A stretch of DNA of 42,685 nt from Shewanella algicola (GCF_014648035.1 NZ_BMQI01000046.1:1-42685), one strand, 5' to 3'; shown: positions 1-8,755, counted from the stretch's first letter. A program made the numbers and translations. The notes: generated by a model not told the origin, from the sequence alone.

Positions 1-177
1 GCGCTGGCTTTCGGCCAGAGCCGCTTCTTAATACCTATGTACACTATCTTCTCGTAAGCTCACGCTATGTTTCAGTTTCAAGGAGGAATACCTGACACGG
101 AAGTTGACAATATCCTTAAAGATCTAATACGGAAGAAAGTCTTCAGAATCGACGGTTCGAAAATTATTTACCTGTAG
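1..177 (+). CDS. C-terminal part of an unidentified plus-strand gene, cut by the left edge
   Basis: The frame ending at the TAG at 175-177 is open from 58 and reads MFQFQGG...KIIYL from an ATG at 67. A stop at 55-57 in that frame separates it from the first codons of the window. A different frame (3 to about 92) is open across the edge and could be the upstream coding part, which would imply a frameshift. The last 30 residues (DTEVDNILKDLIRKK..., then a short hairpin-like FRIDGSKIIYL) look like a winged-helix tail. A good terminator follows immediately (183-204), which supports this as a real gene end. I do not recognise the family, and whether it is intact cannot be judged here. Confidence 0.35.
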
Positions 178-182
178 CAGAC

Positions 183-208
183 ATTGGCATCAGAAGATGC
201 CAATTATT
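183..208 (+). terminator. Rho-independent terminator of the left-edge gene
   Basis: ATTGGCATC (183-191) pairs with GATGCCAAT (196-204) around an AGAA loop, giving a perfect 9-bp stem. It is followed by TATTATTAA. It lies six bases after the stop of the plus-strand frame ending at 177. Confidence 0.6.
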
Positions 209-268
209 ATTAACAACACGTAAATACAACAGAGCCATATAAAAACAGTATTCAAACAATCAGAAACA

Positions 269-296
269 AAAAAGCCCAAACAGAGTTGGGCTTTGA
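269..296 (-). terminator. Terminator of the bacterioferritin operon
   Basis: AGCCCAA and TTGGGCT form a stem around CAGAG at about 275-293. Read on the minus strand the hairpin runs into a T tract (GGGCTTTTTTG). It sits about 30 bases beyond the stop of the second bacterioferritin gene. Confidence 0.75.
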
Positions 297-323
297 GTCG
301 TTTACATTACATAAAGCAATAAA

Positions 324-791
324 TTACATTTGCTTTTGTAGGTAGTTTTGCAAGCCAACACGGTCAATTAACCGTAATTGCTTTTCTAACCAGTACATGT
401 GATCTGATTCAGTGTCATCTAACAACACTTCTAAGATTTCACGGGTTTGATAATCTGCTTTTTCTTCGCACAGCTTGATCACTCGGCGTAAATCGTCTGC
501 CACTTTGTATTCGTAATCTAGGTCATTTTTTAGCATTTCTTGCACATCTTTACCGATGTTTAATGCTTCACGGCTAGCAACATCTGGAGTGCCTTCTAAA
601 AACAAAATGCGCTGAACAAGCTTTGCCGCATGCAATTTTTCGTCATCAGACTCATGCAAAATACGGGTATATAATTCGTTAAATCCCCAATCTTCGTACA
701 TATGAGCATGAACAAAATACTGGTCCATTGCCGATAGTTCGCCAGTTAACAGAAGGTTTAGGGCGTCGATAACTTCTGGATTGCCTTTCAT
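324..791 (-). CDS. bfr: Bacterioferritin, ferroxidase-type subunit without heme ligand
   Basis: This 155-residue four-helix iron-storage subunit has the usual bacterioferritin length. By E. coli Bfr numbering it keeps the complete di-iron ferroxidase centre: E18, E51, H54 and E94, plus the E-x-x-H pair at 128/131 (shifted by one residue). Residue 52, the axial heme methionine in heme-binding Bfr, is a lysine here. It is the second gene of a two-gene operon, 11 bases after the other bfr. The neighbouring subunit shows the opposite pattern, heme Met present and ferroxidase centre degraded. The two therefore probably form a heteromeric shell in which this subunit oxidises Fe(II), as known for paired BfrA/BfrB proteins. 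The terminator at 269-296 closes the operon. Confidence 0.92.
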   Translation of the reverse strand: MKGNPEVIDALNLLLTGELSAMDQYFVHAHMYEDWGFNELYTRILHESDDEKLHAAKLVQRILFLEGTPDVASREALNIGKDVQEMLKNDLDYEYKVADDLRRVIKLCEEKADYQTREILEVLLDDTESDHMYWLEKQLRLIDRVGLQNYLQKQM

Positions 792-802
792 GATAAATCC
801 TA

Positions 803-1273
803 TTAGTCGTTAATTTGTGATTGAAGATAATTTTGAATACCGGTTTGGACGATGAGCCCTTGTTGTGACTCAATCCAATCTAAATGTTCTTCTTCGTCTT
901 CGAGCAGCTCTTCAAGCATGTCACGGCTGACATAGTCTTGCTCTGTTTCGCATACATTAATCGCTTCACGTAATATGGCAATTTGTTCAGTGACGGCAGC
1001 CATATCACAGCTGAGCATTTCTTCTGCATCTTCGCCAATACGCAACTTATCTAATTGTTGTAAGTTAGGCAAACCTTCAAGAAACAATACTCGTTCAATC
1101 AACTTGTCAGCATGCTTCATGTCTTCAATCGATTTTTTGTACTCTTTTTCATTTAGCTTTTCTAATCCCCAATGTTTAAACATGCGTGCATGTAAAAAAT
1201 ACTGGTTAATAGCCGTTAGCTCACACGTAAGTACACGATTGAGTTGACTGATGACTTTAGGATGACCTTTCAT
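803..1273 (-). CDS. bfr: Bacterioferritin, heme-type subunit with altered ferroxidase site
   Basis: This 156-residue bacterioferritin starts MKGHPKVISQ and aligns with E. coli Bfr without gaps. E18, the heme ligand M52, H54, E127 and H130 are present. Position 51 is Asp instead of Glu, and position 94, a bridging glutamate in active Bfr, is Val. The protein should bind heme between subunit pairs but is probably poor at Fe(II) oxidation by itself. It is the promoter-proximal gene of the pair. Upstream lie a perfect FNR-type palindrome (1297-1310) and a Fur-like box (1378-1396), so iron and oxygen control are likely. The complementary residue losses in the two subunits suggest a co-assembled heteromer; that is inference from alignment by eye. 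Confidence 0.92.
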   Translation of the reverse strand: MKGHPKVISQLNRVLTCELTAINQYFLHARMFKHWGLEKLNEKEYKKSIEDMKHADKLIERVLFLEGLPNLQQLDKLRIGEDAEEMLSCDMAAVTEQIAILREAINVCETEQDYVSRDMLEELLEDEEEHLDWIESQQGLIVQTGIQNYLQSQIND

Positions 1274-1296
1274 AGTAATGTCCCTTGGTAAATAAT

Positions 1297-1310
1297 TTGA
1301 TCTCGATCAA
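1297..1310. promoter_or_regulatory. FNR/EtrA-type operator upstream of the bfr operon
   Basis: TTGATCTCGATCAA is an exact match to the FNR consensus TTGAT-N4-ATCAA. It ends 24 bases before the first bfr ATG. That is too close to the gene for classical activation from -41.5 unless the transcript is nearly leaderless, so repression or a second promoter is possible. Confidence 0.6.
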
Positions 1311-1377
1311 TTTTAAACAGCATAAAACACTGTAGGGATAAACGCAAATTTTACTTTAATTTCATAAGCTTACAATT

Positions 1378-1396
1378 GATAACCATTATCATTATA
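1378..1396. promoter_or_regulatory. Fur-box-like site upstream of the bfr operon
   Basis: The 19 bases beginning GATAACCATTATCATTAT match 15 of 19 positions of the Fur consensus. They lie about 105 bases upstream of the first bfr start and downstream of the nqrM terminator, which fits a regulator of the bfr promoter. Confidence 0.55.
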
Positions 1397-1433
1397 ACTA
1401 AGGTTTGTAACTCTAGTGCGATAAAACGGCCAC

Positions 1434-1460
1434 AAAAAAGCCTTCAAAATGAAGGCTCTT
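1434..1460 (-). terminator. Terminator of the nqr-apbE-nqrM operon
   Basis: AGCCTTC (1439-1445) and GAAGGCT (1451-1457) pair around a 5-base loop. On the minus strand the stem is followed by TTTTTT. It lies 35 bases beyond the nqrM stop. Confidence 0.75.
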
Positions 1461-1492
1461 TACATTGTAAGCATTAGCTGAGACCAAAAAGA

Positions 1493-1717
1493 TTAAATAA
1501 TTCGGTTTTGATTCAGCATCTCTTTGCGCTCTTGTTCTTTTTGCATGCGGAGTTTACGCGCATCACATGGGTTGTCACAATCACAGGCTTTTTCAATACC
1601 AAGCACACCCAAACCACCACAGCTGCCTTCTACCGCTTTCTTTTTCACGATATAACCAACAGACATTAACAAGAAAAATAATAACAACACCACAAACGCT
1701 GCTAAAAATGTACTCAT
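1493..1717 (-). CDS. nqrM: NqrM, Na+-NQR maturation protein
   Basis: This small membrane protein (about 74 residues) has one N-terminal transmembrane helix (MSTFLAAFVVLLLFFLLMSV). A cysteine-rich tail follows with the family pattern GSCGGLGVLGIE and then CDCDNPCDA. NqrM (formerly DUF539) is required for assembly of the Nqr complex, probably delivering iron to the metal centre between NqrD and NqrE. The start chosen is the ATG at 1717, preceded by GGAG at good spacing. A longer frame begins at a TTG four codons upstream but would overlap that ribosome site. It is the last gene of the operon after apbE, the usual order in Vibrio and Shewanella. Confidence 0.9.
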   Translation of the reverse strand: MSTFLAAFVVLLLFFLLMSVGYIVKKKAVEGSCGGLGVLGIEKACDCDNPCDARKLRMQKEQERKEMLNQNRII

Positions 1718-1772
1718 AACCAACTCCAATTAACTCAATTTTAGGCCTGACGTAAAAATCAGTAATATAACC

Positions 1773-2786
1773 CTATTTTACATATGCTTTAAAAGCATCA
1801 CTGTAATAGACCTGAAAACCTTGATCTTGCTTTTCAATCAGCATTATTGCTAAATTTTTCTCTTTAGCAAGCGCCAACGAAGCTTGTGTACCTAACACCA
1901 TCATGGCAGTGGCATATCCATCTGCGGTCATACAGCTAGAGTGTAGCACGGTTGCAGAGGCAAGTTTATGCTTAATAGGATATCCGTTACGAGGATCGAT
2001 TAAATGTGAAAAACGTTCGCCGTTTTCTTCATAAAAGTTACGATAATCGCCTGATGTTGCCATTGACATAGTACCGGGCTCAATCACTTGCTGTACGGCC
2101 TGACCGCCATCTGTAGGCTGCTCAACAGCAATGCGCCATGCGCTACCATCGGCTTTTTTGCCTTTTACGTTTAGCTCACCGCCAATCTCAACCAAATAAC
2201 CACTGGCCTGATATTTGTCTAAAATAGAGGCGATTTTATCAACGCCAAAACCTTTGGCTATTGATGATAAATCAACATATAAATCCGCATTATGCTTAAC
2301 TAAGGTTTGTTCTTTGACGGTCAGCTCACTGATACCCATTTTCGCTTTTGCGGCATCGATTTGCGACTGCGTAGGCACTGTCGTCGGTCTTTTATCTGGA
2401 CCAAAGCCCCATAAGTTCACTATCGGCCCTAGGGTAATGTCTAATGCGCCATCGGTTTCTTGATATAAGCGTATACCTTCGTTAATCACTTTCAACGTAT
2501 CAGCAGATACTTTAACGCTTTGTTGTACCTGTAATTGGTTAAATTTAGACAATTCAGAATCATTACGGTACGTCGACATTTGATCGTTAACCACTTCTAA
2601 CGCCATATCGATTTCGGCTTGTAATAACTGCGCCTCTGGCAAGTTGTCGCCAGACACGACTTTCACATGATAAGTGGTCCCCATGGTACTGCCAGATAGC
2701 GCAATAATGGGGTCTGGTGAGCTACAAGCACTCATGCCCAGTAACAATAATGATGTAATTAATAACTTGATAGCATTCACGGTCAT
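1773..2786 (-). CDS. apbE: ApbE, FAD:protein FMN transferase (lipoprotein)
   Basis: This periplasmic flavin transferase moves FMN from FAD onto Thr residues of the S-G-A-T motifs in NqrB and NqrC. From the ATG at 2786 it is 337 residues with a lipoprotein signal ending LLLLGMSAC-SS. The family motif SGSTMGTTYHV follows directly, and later come DVSSIAKGFGVDK and the HLIDPRNGYP segment. The frame is open further upstream to 2873, but that extension lacks a signal sequence and would put an odd 29 residues before the lipoprotein leader. It lies directly behind nqrF and ahead of nqrM, so it is co-expressed with its substrates. Confidence 0.93.
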   Translation of the reverse strand: MTVNAIKLLITSLLLLGMSACSSPDPIIALSGSTMGTTYHVKVVSGDNLPEAQLLQAEIDMALEVVNDQMSTYRNDSELSKFNQLQVQQSVKVSADTLKVINEGIRLYQETDGALDITLGPIVNLWGFGPDKRPTTVPTQSQIDAAKAKMGISELTVKEQTLVKHNADLYVDLSSIAKGFGVDKIASILDKYQASGYLVEIGGELNVKGKKADGSAWRIAVEQPTDGGQAVQQVIEPGTMSMATSGDYRNFYEENGERFSHLIDPRNGYPIKHKLASATVLHSSCMTADGYATAMMVLGTQASLALAKEKNLAIMLIEKQDQGFQVYYSDAFKAYVK

Positions 2787-2904
2787 TTCATATTTACACT
2801 GGTTGAATGAATAAAAAAAATTGCAGCTTGCAGACCTGTGTTTAACACCTTGTCTGCATTGCTGCAATTTCATGACTTACTTGTCAATGTAATGAGTTAA
2901 CTCA

Positions 2905-4152
2905 TTAGCCACCGAAATCATCGAGTAAGATGTTTTCGTCTTCAACGCCTAAGTCTTTTAGCATACCAATCACGGCAGCGTTCATCATTGGAGGTCCACA
3001 CATGTAGAACTCACAATCTTCTGGCGCATCGTGGTCACGTAAGTAGTTTTCGTACAATACGTTATGGATAAAGCCTGTGTAGCCAGTCCAATTATCTTCA
3101 GCCTGCGGATCAGATAACGCTACATGCCACTTAAAGTTGTCATTTTCAGCTGCTAGGCCGTCAAAGTCTTCAACGTAGAACATTTCACGCTTAGAACGCG
3201 CACCGTACCAGAAGCTCATTTTACGTTTTGATTTAAGACGCTTTAATTGGTCAAAAATGTGTGAACGCATTGGTGCCATACCAGCACCACCACCAATAAA
3301 GACCATTTCAGCATCGGTATCTTTAGCGAAGAACTCACCAAATGGACCAGAAATTGTCACTTTATCGCCAGTTTTAAGGCTCCAAATGTACGAAGACATT
3401 TTACCACAAGGTAGGGTTAAATTACGTGGCGGTGGCGTAGCAATACGCACGTTCAACATAATAATCCCAAACTCTTCTGGGTAGTTAGCCATTGAGTATG
3501 CACGAATGGTTTCTTCGTCTACTTTTGACTCTAACTTGAAGAAACCAAAGTGTTCCCAGTCGCCACGGTATTGTTCAGGCACTTCAAACTCAGCATATTT
3601 AACATGGTGAGCGGGAGCTTCAATCTGAATATAACCACCGGCGCGGAAAGGCACTGATTCGCCATCAGGAATTTGCAGCTTAAGTTCTTTAATGAACGTC
3701 GCTTTGTTATCGTTAGAGATAACTTCACATTCCCATTTTTTAATGCCGAAGATTTCTTCGTCAAGTTCGATTTCCATGTCAGTTTTAACGTTAACCTGAC
3801 AAGATAAACGACAACCTTGACGTGCTTCACCTTTGCTAATGTGATCAAGTTCAGTTGGTAAAATATCGCCACCACCTGATTTGATGTTTACGCGACACTG
3901 ACCACATGAGCCACCGCCACCACACGCGCTTGATACAAAAATACCGTTGTCTGCTAATACGCCAAGTAACTTGCCGCCTGCACCTGTTTTAATTGCTTTA
4001 TCTGTGTCGCCGTTGATACCAATCGTGATATCACCGCTGGCTACTAGTTTTGATTTAGCGAATAAAATCACTAATACCAACACTAATACAATCACAGTAA
4101 ACATACTCACACCTAGATAAACATCTATTGGAGTAGATTCAAGAATACCCAT
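2905..4152 (-). CDS. nqrF: NqrF, NADH-oxidising FAD/2Fe-2S subunit of Na+-NQR
   Basis: This is the entry subunit of the sodium pump: it takes a hydride from NADH through FAD to a 2Fe-2S cluster. It has 415 residues. A single N-terminal membrane helix (about 13-32) precedes a ferredoxin domain with cluster cysteines 77, 83, 86 and 118 (CGGGGSCGQC...C). The FAD/NADH reductase domain follows, with RAYSMANYP, GGGAGMAPMRSH and CGPPMMN. The start is well placed behind AAGGAT. It is the last structural gene of the operon, with apbE immediately downstream. Confidence 0.97.
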   Translation of the reverse strand: MGILESTPIDVYLGVSMFTVIVLVLVLVILFAKSKLVASGDITIGINGDTDKAIKTGAGGKLLGVLADNGIFVSSACGGGGSCGQCRVNIKSGGGDILPTELDHISKGEARQGCRLSCQVNVKTDMEIELDEEIFGIKKWECEVISNDNKATFIKELKLQIPDGESVPFRAGGYIQIEAPAHHVKYAEFEVPEQYRGDWEHFGFFKLESKVDEETIRAYSMANYPEEFGIIMLNVRIATPPPRNLTLPCGKMSSYIWSLKTGDKVTISGPFGEFFAKDTDAEMVFIGGGAGMAPMRSHIFDQLKRLKSKRKMSFWYGARSKREMFYVEDFDGLAAENDNFKWHVALSDPQAEDNWTGYTGFIHNVLYENYLRDHDAPEDCEFYMCGPPMMNAAVIGMLKDLGVEDENILLDDFGG

Positions 4153-4197
4153 TCACTTATCCTTAAAGGTTCAAATTAATGCGTCGTCTCAATGCTC

Positions 4198-4806
4198 TTA
4201 AAGAGAAACACCAGAGAATGACATGAAACCTAGAGCCATAAGACCTGCAGTAACAAAGGTAATACCTAAGCCACGTAAGCCATTTGGCACGTCAGAATAT
4301 TTCATCTTTTCGCGAATACCGGCCAGCAACACAATTGCTAATGCCCAACCAATACCAGAGCCGATACCAAATACCACGCTCTCGCCTAAGTTGTAATCAC
4401 GCTCTACCATGAAAGATACTGCACCAAAAATTGCACAGTTCACGGTAATCAAAGGTAAGAAAATACCTAACGCGTTGTACAAAGGTGGGAAATATTTGTC
4501 TAACGCCATTTCCAAAATTTGTACAAGTGCTGCGATCACACCGATAAAGGTGATGAACTTCAAGAAGCTCAAATCAGCATCTGGTACGCCAGCCCAAGCT
4601 AAAGCACCAGGAGCAAGTAAACCTTGATAAATAATTTGGTTAGCAGGAACCGAGATAGCCAATACCACGATAACTGCAACACCTAGGCCCATCGCAGTAG
4701 TCACTTTTTTAGACACAGCTAAAAAAGTACACATACCTAAGAAGAACGCTAACGCCATGTTTTCAATGAAAACGGAGCGAATTAATAAACTAATATAATG
4801 TTCCAT
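4198..4806 (-). CDS. nqrE: NqrE, membrane subunit of Na+-NQR
   Basis: This integral membrane protein of 202 residues has about six hydrophobic helices and is homologous to RnfA. With NqrD it forms an inverted-topology pair that holds a metal centre and the sodium path. Family features include GMCTFLAVSKKV near the N-terminus and LITVNCAIFGAV in the middle, each carrying a Cys expected as a metal ligand. A ribosome site AAAGGA precedes the ATG. Five bases separate it from nqrD and 45 from nqrF. Confidence 0.96.
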   Translation of the reverse strand: MEHYISLLIRSVFIENMALAFFLGMCTFLAVSKKVTTAMGLGVAVIVVLAISVPANQIIYQGLLAPGALAWAGVPDADLSFLKFITFIGVIAALVQILEMALDKYFPPLYNALGIFLPLITVNCAIFGAVSFMVERDYNLGESVVFGIGSGIGWALAIVLLAGIREKMKYSDVPNGLRGLGITFVTAGLMALGFMSFSGVSL

Positions 4807-4811
4807 TGCGT

Positions 4812-5444
4812 TTATCCTTTTGCTTCTACTTGCTCTGGCTTATAAGTACGGATCATCCAGATCAAACCACCGATCAAGAAGAATGCACTAGGAGGAAGCA
4901 GTAATAAGCCGTTAGGCTGATACCAACCACCGTCAGAGATTTTACTGAGGATTTCTACGCCAAATAATGAACCATTACCGAATAATTCACGAATAAAGCC
5001 TACTGATAATAAGATAGCACCGTAACCTAAACCGTTACCGATACCGTCCATAAAGCTCATCAAAGGAGGCGTCTTCATTGCATAAGCTTCAGCACGACCC
5101 ATTACAATACAGTTAGTAATAATCAAACCTACGAAAACCGATAACTGTTTAGAAATCCCGTATGCATAAGCTTGTAATACTTGATCAACTACGATTACCA
5201 AAGAAGCAATAATCGTCATCTGCACAATAATACGTACACTGCTTGGAATATGATTACGAATAAGTGAGATAAACAGGTTAGAAAACGCTGTTACCGCTGT
5301 TAGTGCTATGGTCATTACCAACGCTGTTTCCAGCTTAGTCGTCACAGCAAGCGCACTACACACCCCCAAAATTTGCAATGCAATTGGGTTGTTATTGATA
5401 ATCGGTCCAGTCAGAACCTGTTTAAGTTCTTTAGCGTCAGCCAT
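4812..5444 (-). CDS. nqrD: NqrD, membrane subunit of Na+-NQR
   Basis: This 210-residue polytopic membrane protein is homologous to RnfE. LGVCSALAVTTKLETA and GLIITNCIVMGRAEA carry the paired Cys residues that match those of NqrE. Its ATG overlaps the nqrC stop by one base (TAATG), a translational coupling arrangement also seen between nqrA and nqrB. Confidence 0.96.
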   Translation of the reverse strand: MADAKELKQVLTGPIINNNPIALQILGVCSALAVTTKLETALVMTIALTAVTAFSNLFISLIRNHIPSSVRIIVQMTIIASLVIVVDQVLQAYAYGISKQLSVFVGLIITNCIVMGRAEAYAMKTPPLMSFMDGIGNGLGYGAILLSVGFIRELFGNGSLFGVEILSKISDGGWYQPNGLLLLPPSAFFLIGGLIWMIRTYKPEQVEAKG

Positions 5445-6229
5445 TAGCTTAACCCTCCGTTGCGTGCTTTAGCGATAAAGCTTGCAAAGCCTTCTTTACC
5501 TAACCAAAACTGCAATGAGTGTTGAACACCGTTACTGGTTAAGGTTGCACCTGAAAGTGCATCTACACCGTGAACAGTACTCGCCACTGCAGGATTTTTA
5601 GTTACGCTGATAGCTAAGTCGCCTTGAGCATCAAATAACTGTTTGCCTGTCCATAATGCTTTCCATTTTGGATTTTCTACTTCACCACCTAAACCCGGTG
5701 TTTCGCCTTGGTCATAATACACTAGGCCTTGAATCGTGTTTAAGTCAGCTTCTAAAGCCAAAAATGCATACATGGTTGACCACAATCCGTAACCGTGAAC
5801 AGGGAAAATAACACTGGTTAACTTACCAGCATCATCACGCACCAAGTACACAACCGCAGTGTCAGCTACGCGCTTAATTGAAGCGATGTCGTTTTCAGGA
5901 ATCGACGAAGTTGCCACATCACGTGATGCTTTGCGTTGATCGTAAGCATTGGCGTCACCTTCAACAAACTCACCTGTTGCAAGATCAACTAAACGTGCTT
6001 CAACATACTTGTCATAAGTGGTAATAATTTCTTGTTTAGTGACATTACCTTCTTTGGTATTAATCAGGCTTGCCGATTCAAGAATATACTTTTGCTTATC
6101 TAATAGTTTGTTTTCTAACTGAGTCGGTTTTAACAACACAGCTGCTGTCGATACCAATACAGAACAAACAAGACATAAGCCGACAACAACAAATAGCGTT
6201 CTACCGAACGAATCTTTATTACTAGCCAC
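5444..6229 (-). CDS. nqrC: NqrC, covalent-FMN subunit of Na+-NQR
   Basis: This periplasm-facing flavoprotein is anchored by one N-terminal helix (FGRTLFVVVGLCLVCSVLV) and carries FMN bound to Thr in the motif LSGATLT (Thr about 229). The start chosen is the GTG at 6229, giving 261 residues beginning (M)ASNKDSFGR, as in other NqrC proteins. GGAGG sits eight bases upstream. A longer reading to 6298 runs into nqrB and lacks a ribosome site. The start overlaps the nqrB TAG by a few bases. Confidence 0.96.
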   Translation of the reverse strand: MASNKDSFGRTLFVVVGLCLVCSVLVSTAAVLLKPTQLENKLLDKQKYILESASLINTKEGNVTKQEIITTYDKYVEARLVDLATGEFVEGDANAYDQRKASRDVATSSIPENDIASIKRVADTAVVYLVRDDAGKLTSVIFPVHGYGLWSTMYAFLALEADLNTIQGLVYYDQGETPGLGGEVENPKWKALWTGKQLFDAQGDLAISVTKNPAVASTVHGVDALSGATLTSNGVQHSLQFWLGKEGFASFIAKARNGGLS

Positions 6230-7421
6230 GAGCAATCCTCCGCTTGATATTTGCCTGTACAACGAAGTGGTCAAATAAAGGAGCAAAAAGGTTAGCAAAC
6301 AAAATAGCTAACATCATACCTTCTGGGAACGCAGGGTTAATCACGCGGATAAACACTACCATCGCACCGATTAAGAAACCGTAAGCCCATTTTGCAGTAT
6401 TTGTGAACGACGCTGAAACAGGGTCTGTCGCCATAAACATCATACCGAATGCAAAACCACCTAACACTAAGTGCCAGTGCCAAGGCATCGCAAACATGGC
6501 GTTGGTGTCACTGCCGATAACGTTAAGTAATGTTGCAATCGCAACCATGCCTAACAATACGCCACCCACGATACGCCATGACGCGATACGAGCATAAATG
6601 ATCACTAAACCACCAAGCAAAATAGCGAAGGTTGATACCTCACCTACAGAGCCAGGAATAAAGCCCATAAAGGCGTCTAACCAGTTTGCATTTGAGCTGT
6701 AATCAAATGTGCCTTGTGCGGCTTGGCTTAATGCTGTTGCACCCGAAAACCCGTCGGCAACAACCCAAGAGGTATCGCCAGACATGCTTAATGGATAGGC
6801 AAAGAACAAGAATGCACGGCCCGCTAATGCTGGGTTTAAGAAGTTACGACCTGTACCGCCGAAGATTTCTTTTGCGACCACCACACCAAAGGTAATACCT
6901 AATGCCACCATCCATAACGGAATCGTTGCCGGTAAGGTTAATGCAAACAGTACAGATGTAACGAAGAAGCCTTCGTTAACTTCATGACCACGCACCGAGG
7001 CAAACAACACTTCCCAGAAACCGCCTACAACAAATGTCACTGCGTATATCGGTAGGAAGAAACAGGCACCATAAAACATCAGCGATGCAATACCTGAATC
7101 TGCAGTAAGTTGTGCACCAAATAATTCAAATAGGCCAACCTGCCAAACGTCAGGGGTACCGAAACCGGCGGCCATAGCGACTTGTGCTTGTAAGCCTAGG
7201 TTGTACATACCAAAAAACATGGCAGGAAACGTACAAGCCCAAACCGTAATCATCATACGTTTTAGGTCAAGGTTATCGCGAACATGAGTTGAACCATGGT
7301 TCACTTTACCTGGAGTATAAAATACCGTGGCTGCCGCTTCGTAAAGGGCATACCACTTTTCGTACTTACCGCCTTTTTCAAATTGCGGTTCAATACGCTC
7401 GATAAAATCTTTCAAGCTCAT
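6222..7421 (-). CDS. nqrB: NqrB, main sodium-translocating membrane subunit
   Basis: This 399-residue membrane protein, homologous to RnfD, holds covalent FMN, riboflavin and the main Na+ channel. The FMN attachment motif DGFSGATALSQ is present with Thr at about 229. GGTGRNFLNPALAGRAFLFFAYP and the C-terminal MATDPVSASFTNTAKW segment are characteristic of the family. Its ATG overlaps the TAA of nqrA by one base and its stop overlaps the nqrC start, so expression of A, B and C is tightly coupled. Confidence 0.97.
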   Translation of the reverse strand: MSLKDFIERIEPQFEKGGKYEKWYALYEAAATVFYTPGKVNHGSTHVRDNLDLKRMMITVWACTFPAMFFGMYNLGLQAQVAMAAGFGTPDVWQVGLFELFGAQLTADSGIASLMFYGACFFLPIYAVTFVVGGFWEVLFASVRGHEVNEGFFVTSVLFALTLPATIPLWMVALGITFGVVVAKEIFGGTGRNFLNPALAGRAFLFFAYPLSMSGDTSWVVADGFSGATALSQAAQGTFDYSSNANWLDAFMGFIPGSVGEVSTFAILLGGLVIIYARIASWRIVGGVLLGMVAIATLLNVIGSDTNAMFAMPWHWHLVLGGFAFGMMFMATDPVSASFTNTAKWAYGFLIGAMVVFIRVINPAFPEGMMLAILFANLFAPLFDHFVVQANIKRRIARG

Positions 7422-8755
7422 TAGCCTTCCCTCTCGATCGTATCTAGACAGTCACGTAAATATGAAGCGTAGTCATACTTACCAGGACATACGAACGTAC
7501 ACAATGCCAAGTCTTCTTCGTCCAACTCTAATGCGCCTAAACTAGCTGCACCATCAAAGTCCCCAGAGACAAGATCACGAAGTAGCATGGTAGGTAGAAT
7601 GTCTAACGGCATCACGCGTTCGTAGTTACCAATCGGCACCATTGCACGGTCTGAACCGCCAGTACTGGTGGTCATATTAAACAGACGTGATGGGCTTAGG
7701 TGACCTAAAAATGCACGAGTGATAGAGAATTTGTCGGCACCAGGCATAGCCCAACCAAACAATTCTTTCTCAGTGCCTTCTTCAAGTACACTCACCTGTT
7801 GATGGTAGCGACCTAAATAAGCATGAGGTCCTACTGCAGTGCGGCCATTTAATACCGAACCAGAAACGATACGAACACCTTCACCTACTGTTTCATCAGC
7901 AGTAAGCTCAGCCATGCTTGCACCTAACACGGTACGCACTAAACGAGGTTGTTTTGCTTTAGGCCCGCCAATTGCCACTACACGCTCAGTGTTTAATACA
8001 CCTTGAGTAAATAGTTGGCCAATTGCAATCACGTCTTGGTAACCGACATGCCACACACTACGAGTAGCAGAAGCGTTAAGTACGTGATGAATGTGGGTAC
8101 CCACTAAACCTGCTGGGTGTTTGCCCGCAAATTCTTCAACTTGAGCGTTAGCCGCAGGGATATCAGCACCAGGCGCTTTACATAGGTAAACTTTACCTTC
8201 AGTTAATCGTGCTAAAACCTTAAGGCCATTAGCAAAATCATCTTTATGTTCAGCGATGACTACCACAGGATCGGCAGCAAGAGGTTGAGTATCTATTGCA
8301 GTAACGAAAATACCTGCTGCAGTAGCATCTACGGCGGGCACTTTACTGAAAGGGCGAGTACGTAATGCAGTCCACAATCCTGATTCAATCAGATTATCAC
8401 GAACGGCTTGTACATCTAACGTGTCTAATTTGTCTGCATCATATTGAGCAAAAGCAACATTATCGTCACCTTCTACAGCAATAACTACAGATTGAAGTAC
8501 ACGTCTTGCACCTCGGTTGATTTCTAAAATAGTACCACTGGCTAAAGCCGTATATTTAACGCCTAAATTCTTTTTATCTTCAAAAAGAACCTGGCCTTTT
8601 TGTACTTTATCGCCCACTTTGATCTTCATCGTTGGACGTAAGCCAATATACTCTTCACCCAAAGTAGCTACGTGTCCAATGGCTGGGCCATTATGGATAA
8701 CTTGCTCTGGTCCGCCTGCTATAGGCAGTTCCAATCCTTTCTTAATTGTAATCAT
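7421..8755 (-). CDS. nqrA: NqrA, cytoplasmic/quinone-side subunit of Na+-NQR
   Basis: This soluble first subunit of the complex sits on NqrB on the cytoplasmic side and has been linked to quinone binding. From the ATG at 8755 it has 444 residues beginning MITIKKGLELPIAGGPEQ, the standard NqrA start. The frame is open 23 codons further upstream, but those residues are not NqrA-like. The C-terminal FVCPGKYDYASYLRDCLDTIE is typical. It is the first gene of the nqrABCDEF-apbE-nqrM operon. A possible CRP-type site lies about 110-125 bases upstream. Confidence 0.96.
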   Translation of the reverse strand: MITIKKGLELPIAGGPEQVIHNGPAIGHVATLGEEYIGLRPTMKIKVGDKVQKGQVLFEDKKNLGVKYTALASGTILEINRGARRVLQSVVIAVEGDDNVAFAQYDADKLDTLDVQAVRDNLIESGLWTALRTRPFSKVPAVDATAAGIFVTAIDTQPLAADPVVVIAEHKDDFANGLKVLARLTEGKVYLCKAPGADIPAANAQVEEFAGKHPAGLVGTHIHHVLNASATRSVWHVGYQDVIAIGQLFTQGVLNTERVVAIGGPKAKQPRLVRTVLGASMAELTADETVGEGVRIVSGSVLNGRTAVGPHAYLGRYHQQVSVLEEGTEKELFGWAMPGADKFSITRAFLGHLSPSRLFNMTTSTGGSDRAMVPIGNYERVMPLDILPTMLLRDLVSGDFDGAASLGALELDEEDLALCTFVCPGKYDYASYLRDCLDTIEREG

